Source: Diogma glabrata
Lineage: Eukaryota; Arthropoda; Insecta; Diptera; Cylindrotomidae
DNA: 64,000 nt
Direction: 5' to 3'
Assembly (NCBI GenBank): GCA_963693315.1
Contig: OY856188.1
Span: 97,748,915-97,812,914 of the forward strand
In this document: one piece after another, positions 44,330-56,634 of the stretch
Numbering within the stretch: position 1 is the first letter of the stretch
Layout: each line of letters opens with the position of its first letter
Position numbers and translations under genes: made by a program
The notes under the pieces: model-generated
The model's input: the letters and a program-made list of their open reading frames with translations, nothing else
Database searches by the model: none
What the model was told of the DNA's origin: nothing

Positions 44330-44667
44330 TCTAATCACTTTAAATTGTGTATCTATAAAACTATTAAAGAGTGCCTCCTCTAGTTTTGATATGTTATTGA
44401 CCATACTTGGGGCTATCTTTCATAAATTTTTGGGATTAAAATTTTACGAAGCTTTTTTATTATAACAGATTTAATTAAACATTTAATTAAAAAAATAAAA
44501 AATTCAATATATAATTTTTTAAAATATTTTTTGTAAATGAATATGATCTTTTATGAATAAAAAAAAAAAATTGTTGAAATCCACCAATAGTTGACCGAGT
44601 TAAATCATTTTAAAGACACCTTAACCTATATTTTCCATGCGCATTTGCTCACTATGCGAGCGACAAA
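44330..44667 (-). repeat. Interspersed repeat, left half of a split copy
   Basis: Reverse complement of about 25090-25400 (CTCTAGTTTTGATATGTTAT, GCATTTGCTCACTATGCGAG). The match breaks at about 44667 and resumes at 48537. Confidence 0.78.
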
Positions 44668-44679
44668 AATAGTAGATTG

Positions 44680-44785
44680 TATTACTAGTGCGAATGCGTT
44701 TTCCAAACAAGAGTTAGTTTGCCGCACGACCGCAGGGAGTGCGGCAAATAACTCGCGTTTGGAAAACGCATTCGCACTAGTAATA
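44680..44785. repeat. GC-richer palindrome, 106 bp
   Basis: Outer arms TATTACTAGTGCGAATGCG and onward pair perfectly for 29 bases (44680-44708 with 44757-44785). Inner arms GTTTGCCGCAC/GTGCGGCAAA pair almost perfectly, leaving a small GACCGCAGGGA loop. It stands out in AT-rich DNA. Confidence 0.88.
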
Positions 44786-46118
44786 CACACTATTTTTTGT
44801 AACAAGTGCGTAAGATTTATAAATATTTATTTAATTGTTCTTAATCATTTTATTTAACAAAGTTATAAACAAATTTAAGCTTTTTAAATAATTAAAGTGC
44901 GCCATCTTTGTTGTAATATTTGTAACTTATTCGAGTTTGAAAATATAAACACAAGAATCTAACTAAAACAACACATAGGAATCCAACTAAGCTGTCAAAA
45001 TAATAAACTTTAAAAACCTAAATAAATTGTTTTTTCTTACAATTCCAATGATGCAATGTGTTTAATGTGTTTTTACTATATGGTAAGTTATTTAAATTAT
45101 TATTTTGATAATTTAGTGCTATAAAAATATTATATATAGAAAGATATATGGATAGATTTAACTACAAATCTCACATGCTGGCGGCGTGCTAGCCTGTGCT
45201 CTAAATATTTTTTAGTCATATGTGGCGAAAAGTAGTTTTTTCTTGTATTCTAATCTACACTCAGAGAATTCTGTTATCAAAAACTATCAAAATAGCCATT
45301 AGATTAATAATTTGGTGATTATTATACAGCTAATCACAACTTGTGATTATTTTCACTAATTTCGTAATAACAGGCATTATTAAACTAATATTATTTGTTC
45401 GTAATATTTACTAACAAAAAAAATTAAATTTTAAATCTAAAAACGATAGCTTTTATATTTATAAAAATTCTTATTAAAATAATAACATAATGGATTACAT
45501 TTATATTAGGTATCCCTTGGATAAATGACATATATTATTATAATAATAAAATTGTTTTTAAAATAATATTAGGTTATCAGATTAGTAATACAATCTAATT
45601 AGATTAATAATAGGTTTTTATTAAATCAATAATAAGATGTTATTATATTAATAATGAAATTTATTAAATTAATAATGGAACTTATATTTTACACTTTTTA
45701 AATAAAAGAGAGCATAAATTTTTTATTAACGATTTTATTTATTTCAATTATTTTCATTTAATCTTAAAGTATTTATATTTCACAGTTTTAATTCTAAAAT
45801 AATTCATAATTTTGCTTTAAAGTATTTTTAAATTTATATGTGATAAAAATTAAAAGAACAAAAGGAGTCTATGTGCGTATATAAAATAAAAAATATAGTA
45901 ATATTTATTATATTTTACTATATTTTTTATTAATTAAAAAATAAATTTACATAGCTAAACTAATAATATATATTATTGATTTGAATTTAACAAATCAATC
46001 AACAAATTGACCGAAGAATATGCTCTTTCTTTATCGCCTTTCAATGTATAAAAATACTTTTGGATAAAATTCCAAAATTGGTTGCTGATTGCGGACATTT
46101 TAAGTTGAATAAATAATA

Positions 46119-46216
46119 GTATATTTTCCTACAAGAGATGATATGTTCACGAGACGCGCTAGCGTCGAGTGAGACATGTTTACGAACGAAAAACGTTTTT
46201 ATCTCGCGTAGGAAAT
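46119..46216. repeat. Imperfect palindrome
   Basis: TTTTCCTACAAGAGATGATA at the left pairs imperfectly with TTTATCTCGCGTAGGAAA at the right. Between them is the G/C-rich core GAGACGCGCTAGCGTCGAG. Same size class as the neighbouring palindromes. Confidence 0.55.
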
Positions 46217-46686
46217 GCAATTTTTTCCATGATGGTATATATATAATCAATATTTACTATAAATTATAAAGTTATAAATCGACAACAAAACATTCAAAAT
46301 ACATATTCTATTTTTTCATGGTTACGTTGTTTAAAATACTTTATAAAATTATATAAAAAACCATAGCAACTATAATTTGTTATTCTTTTTCACTAGTGAA
46401 TTGACTTTTCGCATAGAAAAAATATTTTGAAGCACACATCAATTCCTTTATCCACGACTAAAGAATATATGCTTTCCATGCGTATGCTTCCATTGTAATT
46501 GTATTCATTCCACAACTAGTGAATTTGATTAAAATTCTTTAACAGCTCTATAGTTTATTAAATATTCCCCTAACAAATTAAACAACAAACTTGTTTTGTT
46601 TTTCGCTATCTTTGATGTTTTTATTTCATTATGGCGATACAAATTTTTGCATGAAAACTGGAAATTAAACGAAATATTTTACAGTC

Positions 46687-46836
46687 GTGAATAAAATAGA
46701 ATCTTGTATTCGCTTGGGATGATGGCAATTCTTCACTCGGAGGATTCCCTCCCCTCGCTACCCTCGTTTCGGGAAACTTCATCCTCGTGAAGAATTGCCT
46801 TCATTCTAAGCTCATACAAGAATCTACTATTCCATG
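46687..46836. repeat. Imperfect palindrome, about 150 bp
   Basis: TAGAATCTTGTATTCGCTTG and GGCAATTCTTCAC at the left pair with GTGAAGAATTGCC and CTCATACAAGAATCTACTA at the right. The centre is G/C-rich (CCCTCCCCTCGCTACCCTCG). Confidence 0.7.
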
Positions 46837-47219
46837 TTGTATAAACTTCATACCGTACATTATCAAAGCATACTATTTGGCTCTATAATAGACCCACTAA
46901 TTAACAAAAGGGGCTGAATTGGTAATTTTTTATCGAAATACTTTTGTAACATCTCTTCATCATTTTGAACAGTTTCGCCTATAATGGCAAAACTGTTTTA
47001 AGAATATCGAACAGTGTATTTCTTATAAATTTTATGCTATAAAGTTTTGTTGGTTTGACGGAGTATCCTGTGCAGTAAATACATTGTTGATAGCAGAATA
47101 TCATCTAAATAATATAGAACAGAAAAATATTATATTATTACAGAATCTAACATTGAATAGGTTTAATTGTTTTCACTCAAAAAAATTACAAATGACATGT
47201 CCAAAAACAACGTTTTAGC

Positions 47220-47880
47220 TTATAGCTGGGTATTCAAATACATCAGAAACAGAAACAGAATTTCATACAAATTTGACAGCAAAAAGTTCTGTTGCTGTAA
47301 AATTTGAATGGAATTCTGCTTCTGTTGTATGTGATTTTCAAGTTTTTGGAGCCAAAAAACAAATTTAAAAAACTTACTTTCTGTCATATTCTCTGTATTG
47401 CGAAGTTCTTCAACCATCTCTCTTAACTTTTCATCTTTAATTTGTTCTTCAAAAATGGGCTGAATTTTCTGAATAAATGGTTGGTAATTTACAACCAAAA
47501 TCGCTGGCTTTCGGAAACATTGCTTTAAAATAAATGTCTATCTGAAAATTTTAAAAGGAATATTATTATAATTAATTATAATTATTATATATATATTATT
47601 ATAATTATAATTAAAATGTTATTGAAATATACTATTATTGAATTATTAATTACCAGTTTATAACCAAGCGGTAATTTAAATTGCTTCCATTTGGTTAAAA
47701 TTTCCGAAGTTGATTTTAATTTTGAAATGTCGCTGAGTCTCAGTTGTTTAGTCCTGTCCCACGTTGACTCAATTTTAGCCTAACTACTCTGTTCATCGAA
47801 CAAAATTTCTACATGTTCTGTCTGATGAATCTGCTTCAGGAACTGAAAAACCAATTTTTTGCCACACCATAGACAGTACA
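47220..47880 (-). pseudogene. Spliced gene-like fragment inside the TIR element
   Basis: The minus strand reads FLKQIHQTEHVEILFDEQSS at about 47850, a stop, then WDRTKQLRLSDISKLKSTSE and TKWKQFKLPLGYKL, followed at about 47655 by GTAATTAATA (donor-like). An AT-rich stretch ends in TTTTAAAATTTTCAG (acceptor-like, near 47541), after which open frames continue (VVNYQPFIQKIQPIFEEQIK, then TESKFFKFVFWLQKLENHIQ). It looks like two exons of an unknown protein captured by the element, now with a stop and a frame problem at the junction. Confidence 0.4.
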
Positions 47881-48536
47881 AAAATTTACAAAGTTTCACA
47901 TACCAAACGTTATCGTTTAATAAAATAATCTTCCTTGTTTAATTTTCTTAACACTTTTAACTTTTCACAAAACTTTTAAATATTTTTTAAAGTTGTTTAT
48001 TCAGCGTCTGGATATAAACTGTGTTTCTTACCAATATTTTATTAATCGTTATTCAAAATAATAACCTAAAGTAAGATTAATGTATACTATTATTAATTTA
48101 ATAACCTACGTTTTGAAAGTAAAAACGTCGATGAATAATCTAATAAAATGGTTATTAAAATTAACTACAAAAATAATAATTTATGTTTTAATTTTAATAA
48201 CTCTACGTTAATCACATAATTTTTTATTTGATTGTCTGAATTCATCATTTTAATAAGAATTGGTTATTAGTTTAATCAACCGTTGTGATTTTTTTAATAA
48301 TATTGACCGTATTTTTATTTTGATAAACATTTTTATTAAAATAATAACAAAAAGTATTAATCGAACGAATGTGGCAATTACTTTAATAAAAATCGTTATT
48401 AGATTGATAAAATAACTTATTACACATTTTTAAAACGGGCGGTTATTAAATTTACTAACAAAATTCTCTGAGTGTAGTACAAAATTGAATATTTTGTATT
48501 TTGTACGCATGTGTTACAAAACATTTTTTTTTTGCA

Positions 48537-48655
48537 TTTTTGTTTTTCTCGATCGCATACTTTGAACATATTTTGTGTTTATCAAAACTAAAATTCTAAA
48601 AGTTCATTTTTCCATTTTTTTGTAAATTTTCAAAATAATTGCTCTATAATAATAT
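48537..48655 (-). repeat. Interspersed repeat, right half of a split copy
   Basis: Contains CTCGATCGCATACTTTGAAC and ATTGCTCTATA, the reverse complement of about 24985-25090. With 44330-44667 it shows that about 3.87 kb was inserted into an older repeat. Confidence 0.72.
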
Positions 48656-48747
48656 AATAATAAATTTTTTCTTACATAGTAAGTACTAACTACTAAGAAG
48701 GACTTACTTTTTCCACAAACAAATTAAAACGTTTTTATTACCTATTT

Positions 48748-48852
48748 TTTTTTTTTTTCATAAAATGTGTTGTGTAATAGGGTTTAGAATATGTGTCACA
48801 ACAAGACATAAATACCTTTTTAAGACCTAGGTCTAGACCTGGGTCCCACAAA
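48748..48852 (-). mobile_element. LINE 3' tail, second copy
   Basis: T-run, then TGTTGTGTAATAGGGTTTAG and GACCTAGGTCTAGACCTGGG, nearly identical to 7975-8070. Only the 3' UTR and poly(A) remain. Confidence 0.8.
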
Positions 48853-48855
48853 AAA

Positions 48856-51590
48856 CTGCATATTCTATATATTAAATAGAATATGCAGTTTCACAGTATG
48901 GAAAAGCAAATAAGAGAATCAGTTGAAATCAATCTTTTTATATATATCCTTGATTTTGTTCTCTAATTATTTGTTAGTATTACATTGTGTTTACTGTTAA
49001 GTTTGCTGTCGTTTTTCTATTTCATTTTCATATGCGACAAATGTGGTTTTAATATTTCTCATATCTTGTATTATAGACTGTTTCATTTTTGATTTGGTAA
49101 AGATGATTTGCTATATTATATGAATTTTTATAATTTTGGTCCCCTTGTAATGTGGGTTTTGCTATTTTGTTTTTTATTGTTTCAGTTTATAAAATGGATG
49201 CACAAAGATGAAAAGATCAGACTGATATTTTTTTAATATTTTTTTGGGGTAGCCAAGCTGTTGATGTGGCGATTCGCTTTTCATATTTTCAGTTAAGTTT
49301 GATCTTCAACCAAAAAATTACGTTTGATCTTTGATCAATGCAAGTTCGAGTTTTTCAAACGTGGTGATGATGTAATTTAAAAATTTTGAATTGGATTCTT
49401 GATTTTTCGAATAAAAAAACTATCAAGCTCAAACGTTCAAATACGTTGTAGATAAAAACAGTTTCTTGATCATATTTAATGTTGAAAATGATAAAGATTT
49501 ATTGTTTATGTAATTATAAAAACAAACAAATTGTACCTAAAATATAAAAGAATTTTCTATGTGATACTATAGTTATATACATTTAAAAAAACAAATCATA
49601 AAATATGAAATTTATCCAAATTGTTTATGGCGATTTGTCCATTGACAAGGGGTTTTTTATGTTTTTTATTGTTATGTGAATTACAATTATGAGTCAGATT
49701 GAAAATGAATTATCTAGATGCGCTGGGATAAATCGGTAAATCGAAGTTAGCTAATCGATTGTTAGTTGATGAATACAACTAAGGAAATTTCATGTGATAT
49801 ACAAAGGCTAATAACATGGAGCTAATAACCCCATTGATGTTATTAGCCTCCAATGCGGTAACACTCGAAAAACTTAAACTTAAAGTTTTAAGAACTCAGA
49901 AATACAGCCAAACATGCATGCCGTCTGCTGATTCATTTGCACTTTCAAAGAAATCAATAAACTTATGTTGTAAGCCAGTTACTCATAAGTAGTTACTCAT
50001 AAGTAGTAATTGTATAAGTTACTCATAAGTAGTAGTAGTTTTGTGTATTTACATATTCCTTCAAAATCGTTAGCTTTCTGGAGCCAAAGGTTTTACTTTA
50101 TAACAAAATTCGGATAAGTCATTTTATTTTATTAATAATTCTAAGAACAAGTACTTTGTAACAAAAGTTATTTAAAAAAACAGAGGTTTAAGGGTGGGTT
50201 CATTTCAAAATTTAAACAATGGTGGTTTACCACCTGAATAAATCGGGCAATAAAGCATAGATATTCACATATGTCAGCAATGTAAATTATTTGCTATTGT
50301 TACTAACCTTTCGACATAAAGTTAAATAATCAGTTACAATTTTAATATAAGTAAAGGTGCAATAACAATTACTTATTTTGCTAGCGCGTTTATTGAGAGA
50401 AATAGGTAGAAAAAAAATCTATTTTTTTCAGTGTAAGATATTGTATTACAGCTTGCCTAAAGTAGGACATTTTTATAGTAAAGGAGGACGTAGGACATTC
50501 TTGCTTCAAAGTAGGACTATCCTACCGAAAGTAGGACACGTGGCAACCCTATAGTATGCTGTTAAATTTTAAACTTTGTAAATTTTTTTTTGTTTGAATA
50601 CGCATTTTTTTATTTTTTACTTTATTCAATTTTAGCGTTGTTTCCAATAAGTAAATTCATTCAACTTTATTTATTTTATACCAAACAAAGTTTTTTCTTT
50701 AAAATGTTATGAATTATTAACATAAATATGCTAAAAAATTGAAAAAAATTAAAAAAATCGACAAGCTCGAGATTCGAAAATTTTTTTTTTCGGTTTTTCT
50801 CAATTTTAAGCTGCTAAATAACAATAAATCATTAAAATCGATATACCATTTGAGAGTAAACATTTTGACGAAAAAAATAAGCACTAGTACAACATCAAAA
50901 TTCAAAAAAACATCAATAAAGTTGTTCGACAAAGATAGGGGTTTTTTTTCGGAAAAATGGTAAAATCTCGAAAAAAATTTATTTCCCATAATTGAAAAAA
51001 TTCATGCTTATTATGTGCAAATAATTACGTACTTCCACAAAGTTTCATTTAAATTAAATAATTTTCACGCGAAAAAAAAATAAAAAACAGAAAAATCGGT
51101 TTTTCATAATTTTCTCGCAAACTTTGAGGTTATGTCGAAAAATGTATGCAATAAAAGTTTTAGATATTTTATTATCTACAACTTTTGTATGAAACACTTT
51201 TCTCTAGGAGGCCTCGTTTCGTTACAAATAACGAAAAACAGTTTTCACCCCTTACACAGCACCCCATTTCACTACTTCCCTTCATCACAAGTTCGAAAGT
51301 TTTTTTTTTCATTGTTTATGACCTAAACTTTCTATTCCAGCCGGCCGTTACCTGCTACTAATTTTTTCATCTCAAAAAGGTAACGGCCCCAGCCTATCAA
51401 TGGAAAGAGCCGAAAGGACGATGTGTTCGATAACTGTATCGGAAATATGTCAAAAAAATCGTCAAGTGTGTCAAAACAAGGAAATTTGCATATTTCTTGC
51501 TCAAAAATCTTTAATTTTAAGTGATTACGAGTAGGAACATTGAATTTGGAGAAATATTGATGATCGGGATTGGTACATGAGACCACAATC
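48856..51590. other. AT-rich stretch with scattered repeat ends
   Basis: No supported gene. Items seen: a 12-bp-stem hairpin GGCTAATAACAT/ATGTTATTAGCC at 49807-49849; an end-like TTTTTTTCAGTGTAAG at 50422-50437 resembling the 452-bp element's right end; a hAT-like end AGTAGGACACGTGGCAACCC at about 50529. Partners for these ends were not found. Confidence 0.45.
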
Positions 51591-52132
51591 TAGATTATTG
51601 CATTATAAGTTTGTCGAAAAAATGTTGTCAAGTGCAGTGGCGAAGCGTGCTTTTGAAACTAGGCTAGACATATTCAAAAGATTTATTAATATGCATAGAA
51701 ACCAGGTAGAGACCAAGTAGAAGCAGAAACCAATTATAGTACATTACGATGAAATATTTTGAACAAGAGTTCTTTGACCAAAAAAAATACTTGTTATTTT
51801 TTTCAAACAAATCGTATAACTTTGACAATAACAAAAAAAAATTATGTACTTTGATTGGATTATAAAATTCGAAAAGTTGGTTTTATTATTTATATTCACA
51901 AGATCAAGGAATATGCAACCGGCTGGATTATTGGCAACTACATTTCTGTTTTGTTTCCGCAAATTTTTGTAAATATTTGCTATTTTAATTTACTTTTATT
52001 TTCTCTATTCTATCATAAAATATTGGCCTATGTCATATTTTATCAGTGATAGGATTTTTTGTTTAGTTATCCATTCTTTAACAAAAAATATAAAAAACCA
52101 AAAAAAGAAAGATTTACCTCCATCAACATCTT

Positions 52133-52226
52133 TGAACGTTGTTGTGGGACCTTGGTCTTAAAAGGTTTTTATGTATTATTGAGACACATTTTGTAATTCC
52201 TACAACACAACACATTTTATTAAAAA
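52133..52226 (+). mobile_element. LINE 3' tail, third copy
   Basis: TTGTTGTGGGACCTTGGTC...TTAAAAGG...GAGACACATTTTGTAATTCC...ACAACACATTTTATT-poly(A). It is a diverged plus-strand version of the tail at 7975-8070. Confidence 0.72.
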
Positions 52227-53269
52227 AAAAAAATATTTTTCTTAGTTTATCATAACAAAAACTAACAACTATTATATTGATGAATCTAAAAAAATAAACT
52301 GAAATAATATATTTTTTGTAGTTCAATTCCTCTATATTATTTTTATAGCTGCAAAATTAATAATAACTTTTTTCGGCAAACGGCTGTAAAGTTTAACTTT
52401 ACTGCCACTAGGGAGTTAGCTAAAGTCTTACTTTTTAGCCTGACAGCAAAAGTAACGTCTAGCGACAGCAAAAGTAACGCCATTTTTATTATAAATTACG
52501 GAGGCTGTAAAGTAGCGTTTGTTATTTGTTAGTTTGTTATTTTTTCAAACATATTGTATAACCATGACAACAAAAAATAAGTTGATTCTCATATTATGAA
52601 ATTTTGAAAAGGCTGCTTTGATAAAAAAAATTTTATTCATACAAATTTAAATATTTTTTTCTCTTTTTTGGAAGTAATTATGACGATCCAAATTCATATT
52701 TATAAAAAGTTTGATGTATTAATTTCATATTTATAAAAAATTTAAACGTTTGCCGAAAAAATAGTGTATTTAATTCGGAGCTAAAGTGACTTTTTATGTT
52801 TCTTCTATAATTGTCAAACGATAGACTCAACACAAAAAGTATCACTTTAGCTCCTAATTGAATAATGTACTATTTCTTTAAAAAACGGCTCAGTAGTTAA
52901 TTTTTGTAGAAACTCTTTCTCAATCGATAATAGTGACAAAGGCTCTAGTCTTGTACTTTTCATAAATTTTCTTAGCTCGTTTTTAATACGTTTCAAAGTA
53001 CTGGTTAAATCTCTCACAATAAATTGTGGTCATTGTAAGAAAAAGAGTTAATAATTTAACGACCTCTCAATAAACATTGTTCAACCCATTTTCAGATCTA
53101 TATTTTTATAAAAAGACCAGACTTAAATACTTGATTTTATCATTGTATATTATTGAAAGCTCATTTTAATCATTATTTGGTAAAATATGTAGGATATTGT
53201 AAGAAGAGATTAGCAAAAACATTGTTTTTAGTTTTGAGCAGCGGTGGATATTAAACATAAAATTCTTTG

Positions 53270-53750
53270 TAAAAATACAAGTATAAGTACAGCTTTTCAA
53301 AATTCTAAAAATATTCCAAAAATTATAATAAAATCTAAAATTTAAGCATGTTCAAAATTCCAAAAATATTCTAAATATTATTAAAAAACTGTTTTCAAAA
53401 TTCCAAAAATAATGCAAGAAATATAACAAAATCAAAAAGTCAAACTTTTCCTAGAATTCTTATAATATTGCAAAAATTATAACAAAATCAAAAATACACA
53501 CTTTTTTCAAAATTCCAAAAATTATAATAAAATCAAAAATTTAATCTCTTTTAACCAATTTTAAAAATATTCCAAAAACTATTACAAAATTGAAACTTTT
53601 TTCAAAATTGCAAAAATATTGCATTATAACAAAATCAAAGATTGAAACTTTCATCAAAATTCTAAAAATATTCCAAAAAATGATAAATTTCAAAATTCCA
53701 AAAATATTACAAAAATTAAAACATATTCAAAAACGGAAATTTATTTTCTA
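53270..53750 (+). repeat. A/T-rich tandem array, forward
   Basis: Repeated words CAAAATTCCAAAAATATT, ATAACAAAATCAAAAATT at roughly 60-base spacing, each copy diverged. Confidence 0.75.
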
Positions 53751-53939
53751 ACTGTTCCTGTTATTCAGAAGTCGAGGAATCTGGAATCACACAAAAAATT
53801 ACTCAAGAAAAAAAATATACTCAAGAAACAAAATATAAACAGAAATAGACATAAACAAAACTGTCTATCTAAGAACGAACAAACATTGAAAATTTGTTGT
53901 TGTTACTATTGCTTATTACTTAGAATAAGCAGTCATATT

Positions 53940-56634
53940 CAGAGCCGTCTTAAACATTTCGTAGGTCCTAGGCACATTACAATATATATTATGAAAACGA
54001 AACTAGTACACCAGAATTATTTTCTGAACAATGTAATTTTGATTTTCAATTGTCTTGGAATGGTTGATTGTGCATAGCACCGTTATATTTAAGTTTGCAT
54101 AATTTGTGTTATTTTATGAATATGGGTCATTCTATTACAAACCGAACACCTTTCTGGCCAACACTTTTTGGACATAAAATTTGACTAAAATATTTTAAAG
54201 GGTTTTATATTGAAAAAAAAAAAATACGTGTTCTACGTTTTTTTTTATTTTTTGGAAATTAGAGCGGTTTTAACTTTTAAAATTCGACAATTTCGTAATT
54301 TTTTGCTTGAAAACATATTTTCAAAATTCATGACTTCGGTTCTACTAAAGATATAGAAAGTTCTGTTTTAATTTGTTTTAAAGTAAAAGGATGCTAATTT
54401 AAAAAAAAAATTCAATAAAATTATTAACAAATTCCTATTGTAATAAAAAATATAAATAATGTAGAATAAATAAAATGCTAAAATCGATTTTAAGTCATTG
54501 TCCCATCCACGTAATGAGTATTTAGTAAGACCATCGTATTCTACGTTCAATTTCCTACAAAAACTGTAGTTTTATCAATGGAGAAATGATTTTTACTGTT
54601 AGAAATAAATTAATTTACCGAGCATGGGGCCACAAGAAAGTCCATAAATGAGTCATTCTTCTACATATCGAACAGATTAGGACAAAATCTGACCTTGTGA
54701 TTTAGCTGAAAATTTTTTACGGGGTTCTCGGTTAAAAGATGTACGTGTTAGAAAAATAGAGCGGATCTAAATTTCGAGAATTTCGTGAGTTTTGGCTTGA
54801 AGACTTATTTTTAAAGATTCATAACTTAGGTTCTGGGGGAGATAGAAACTGTTTTTCTGTTTCATTTGAACTTTTACAAGAAAACTGTTATCTTTAAAAA
54901 TTATTAAAGAATTCCCATTGTTGTAAACAAATAAAATGTTAAAAACGATTTTTAGTCTATAGTCCAAAGACATAGTCTATCCAAAAATTTACGAATTTTG
55001 TTTTAGTCCCGCGCTCGATAAATTAATTTATTTCATTTTACAGTAAATATTTTTCCACTAATTAAAAATACGTTTTTTATAAAAAATTTAACGTAGAATA
55101 CAATAGTTATACTAAGCACACTTTATTTTTATTTTACAATAACTAAAAATCGACTTTAACATTTTATTTGTTTATGACAATAGGAATTTGTTAATAATTT
55201 TTATAGAATTTGTTTATTTTTCAAAGCGTCTTTTAGCTTGAAAATAAAACAAAATGGAAGTTTCCTTTAAAAGAACCGAAGTTATGAATTATTGAAAATA
55301 AGTCTTCCAGCCAAAAGTCACAAAATTCTAGAAAATTTAAACCCGTTCTAATTTCCAAAAAAAAAAACGAAAAAATTCTGGAACAGGCGTATCTTGTTTT
55401 TCGATATAGAACCCCTAAAAATATTATCAGCTAAATCAAAAATGTGTTGGTCAGATTTTATCCTAATCTATTCGGTATGTTAAAGAATGACCCATTAAAT
55501 TAATAGATGTTTTTGTCGTCCCGCGCTCCATAAAGTAATTTATTTTTAACAGTAAAAATTAATAATTAAACTACATTAATTAAAACTACTTTTTCATAGA
55601 AAGTTAAACGTTGAATACAATGGTCATGTTAAAGACTCATTTCGAGAGTGGTGTGGGTCAATGACTAAAAATCGATTTTAACATTTTATTTGTTTATGAC
55701 AATAGGAATTTGTTAATAATTTTTTATTGAATTTATTTTTAAAAAAAAAGCATCTTCTAACTTAGAAATAAAACAACACAGAAGTGTCTATCTTTAATAG
55801 AACAGAAATTGTCAATTTTTGAAAATAAGTCTTCAAGCCGAAAAATCACGAAGCATGGAACCGCTGTATTTCCAAAAAAAAAAACCTCGAACACGTATAT
55901 TTTTTTTTTGATATAAAACACCTAAACAAATTTCAGCCAAATCAAAAATGTGTCGGTCAGATTTTGTCCAAATCTGTTCGATTTGTTAAAGAATCCCCAT
56001 ATGAATAATTATGTGCATTATTCAAACAGATCTCAGCGTGCGAATTTTCAAACTTTCATCATTCAAGGTTTAATTTTCTAATTTGTATTTATCTCGAATT
56101 CTTTTTGCAAAAAATTGCTCTGACACGGCCCTTTTTGCTCTCAGATCAATTTTTTTGGACATTACATATTGGCCACAAAAAGTGAATTTTTTTACCCTAA
56201 AAGATTTTTTTGAATCTAGATTTTTAGCTAGAGCAAAGCATAAAATACAATAAAGAACACAAATACATTTTTGTACGAGTAAACCGTAAAATACACTTTT
56301 ACGATTCAAAAATTGTGCGACAAGCAGACCTTTTTTCTTTCCGAAATAACAATGCCTAAAATTGAAAAAACAATACCTAAAATTACTATTTTACGCCCTA
56401 AAGCGTAAATATTTACAACATCAAACGAACTCAAGAGAAAAAAATATACTTTATGTCTATTTTCGAATTAGAAAATTGTCCAAACATATGTCCAAATTGT
56501 TCAAACAATATTGAAATAAGATTATTTTGTTTTTCTTTGTACACATATGTATTTTATTTCTTCTTTGTAGGCCCTTTAAAGTTCGTAGGCCCTAGACACA
56601 GTGCCTATGGTGCCTATTGGATAACACGGCTTTG
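53940..56634. mobile_element. Nested hAT-like element, 2.7 kb, with palindromic core
   Basis: Left end CAGAGCCGTCTTA and right end, on the other strand, CAAAGCCGTGTTA. The 8-bp duplication GTCATATT is exact (53932-53939 and 56635-56642). GTAGGYCCTAG lies near both ends. It has no transposase; its core is four copies of one repeat (54115-56005). Confidence 0.82.
54115..56005. repeat. Four repeat copies arranged two forward, two reverse
   Basis: Forward copies at about 54115-54515 and 54645-54970; reverse copies at about 55145-55495 and 55660-56005. Shared phrases include GGGTCATTCT, TTAACAAATTCCTATTG (or its variants) and AAATAAAATGTTAAAATCGA in one orientation and their complements in the other. 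The pairs together make a large palindrome of roughly 0.9-kb arms. Confidence 0.82.

Larger units (their letters stand above)
45258..48474. mobile_element. TA-flanked TIR element, 3.2 kb, no transposase
   Basis: Left end CACTCAGAGAATTCTGTTA (45258-45276) and right end TAACAAAATTCTCTGAGTG (48456-48474) are inverted copies with one mismatch. TA stands on both sides. The terminal 400-500 bases on each side are dense in ATTAATAA-type words. It contains the palindromes at 46119 and 46687 and a short coding-like stretch on the minus strand. TA target and CACT ends suggest the Tc1/mariner group, but no DDE transposase is visible. Confidence 0.65.
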
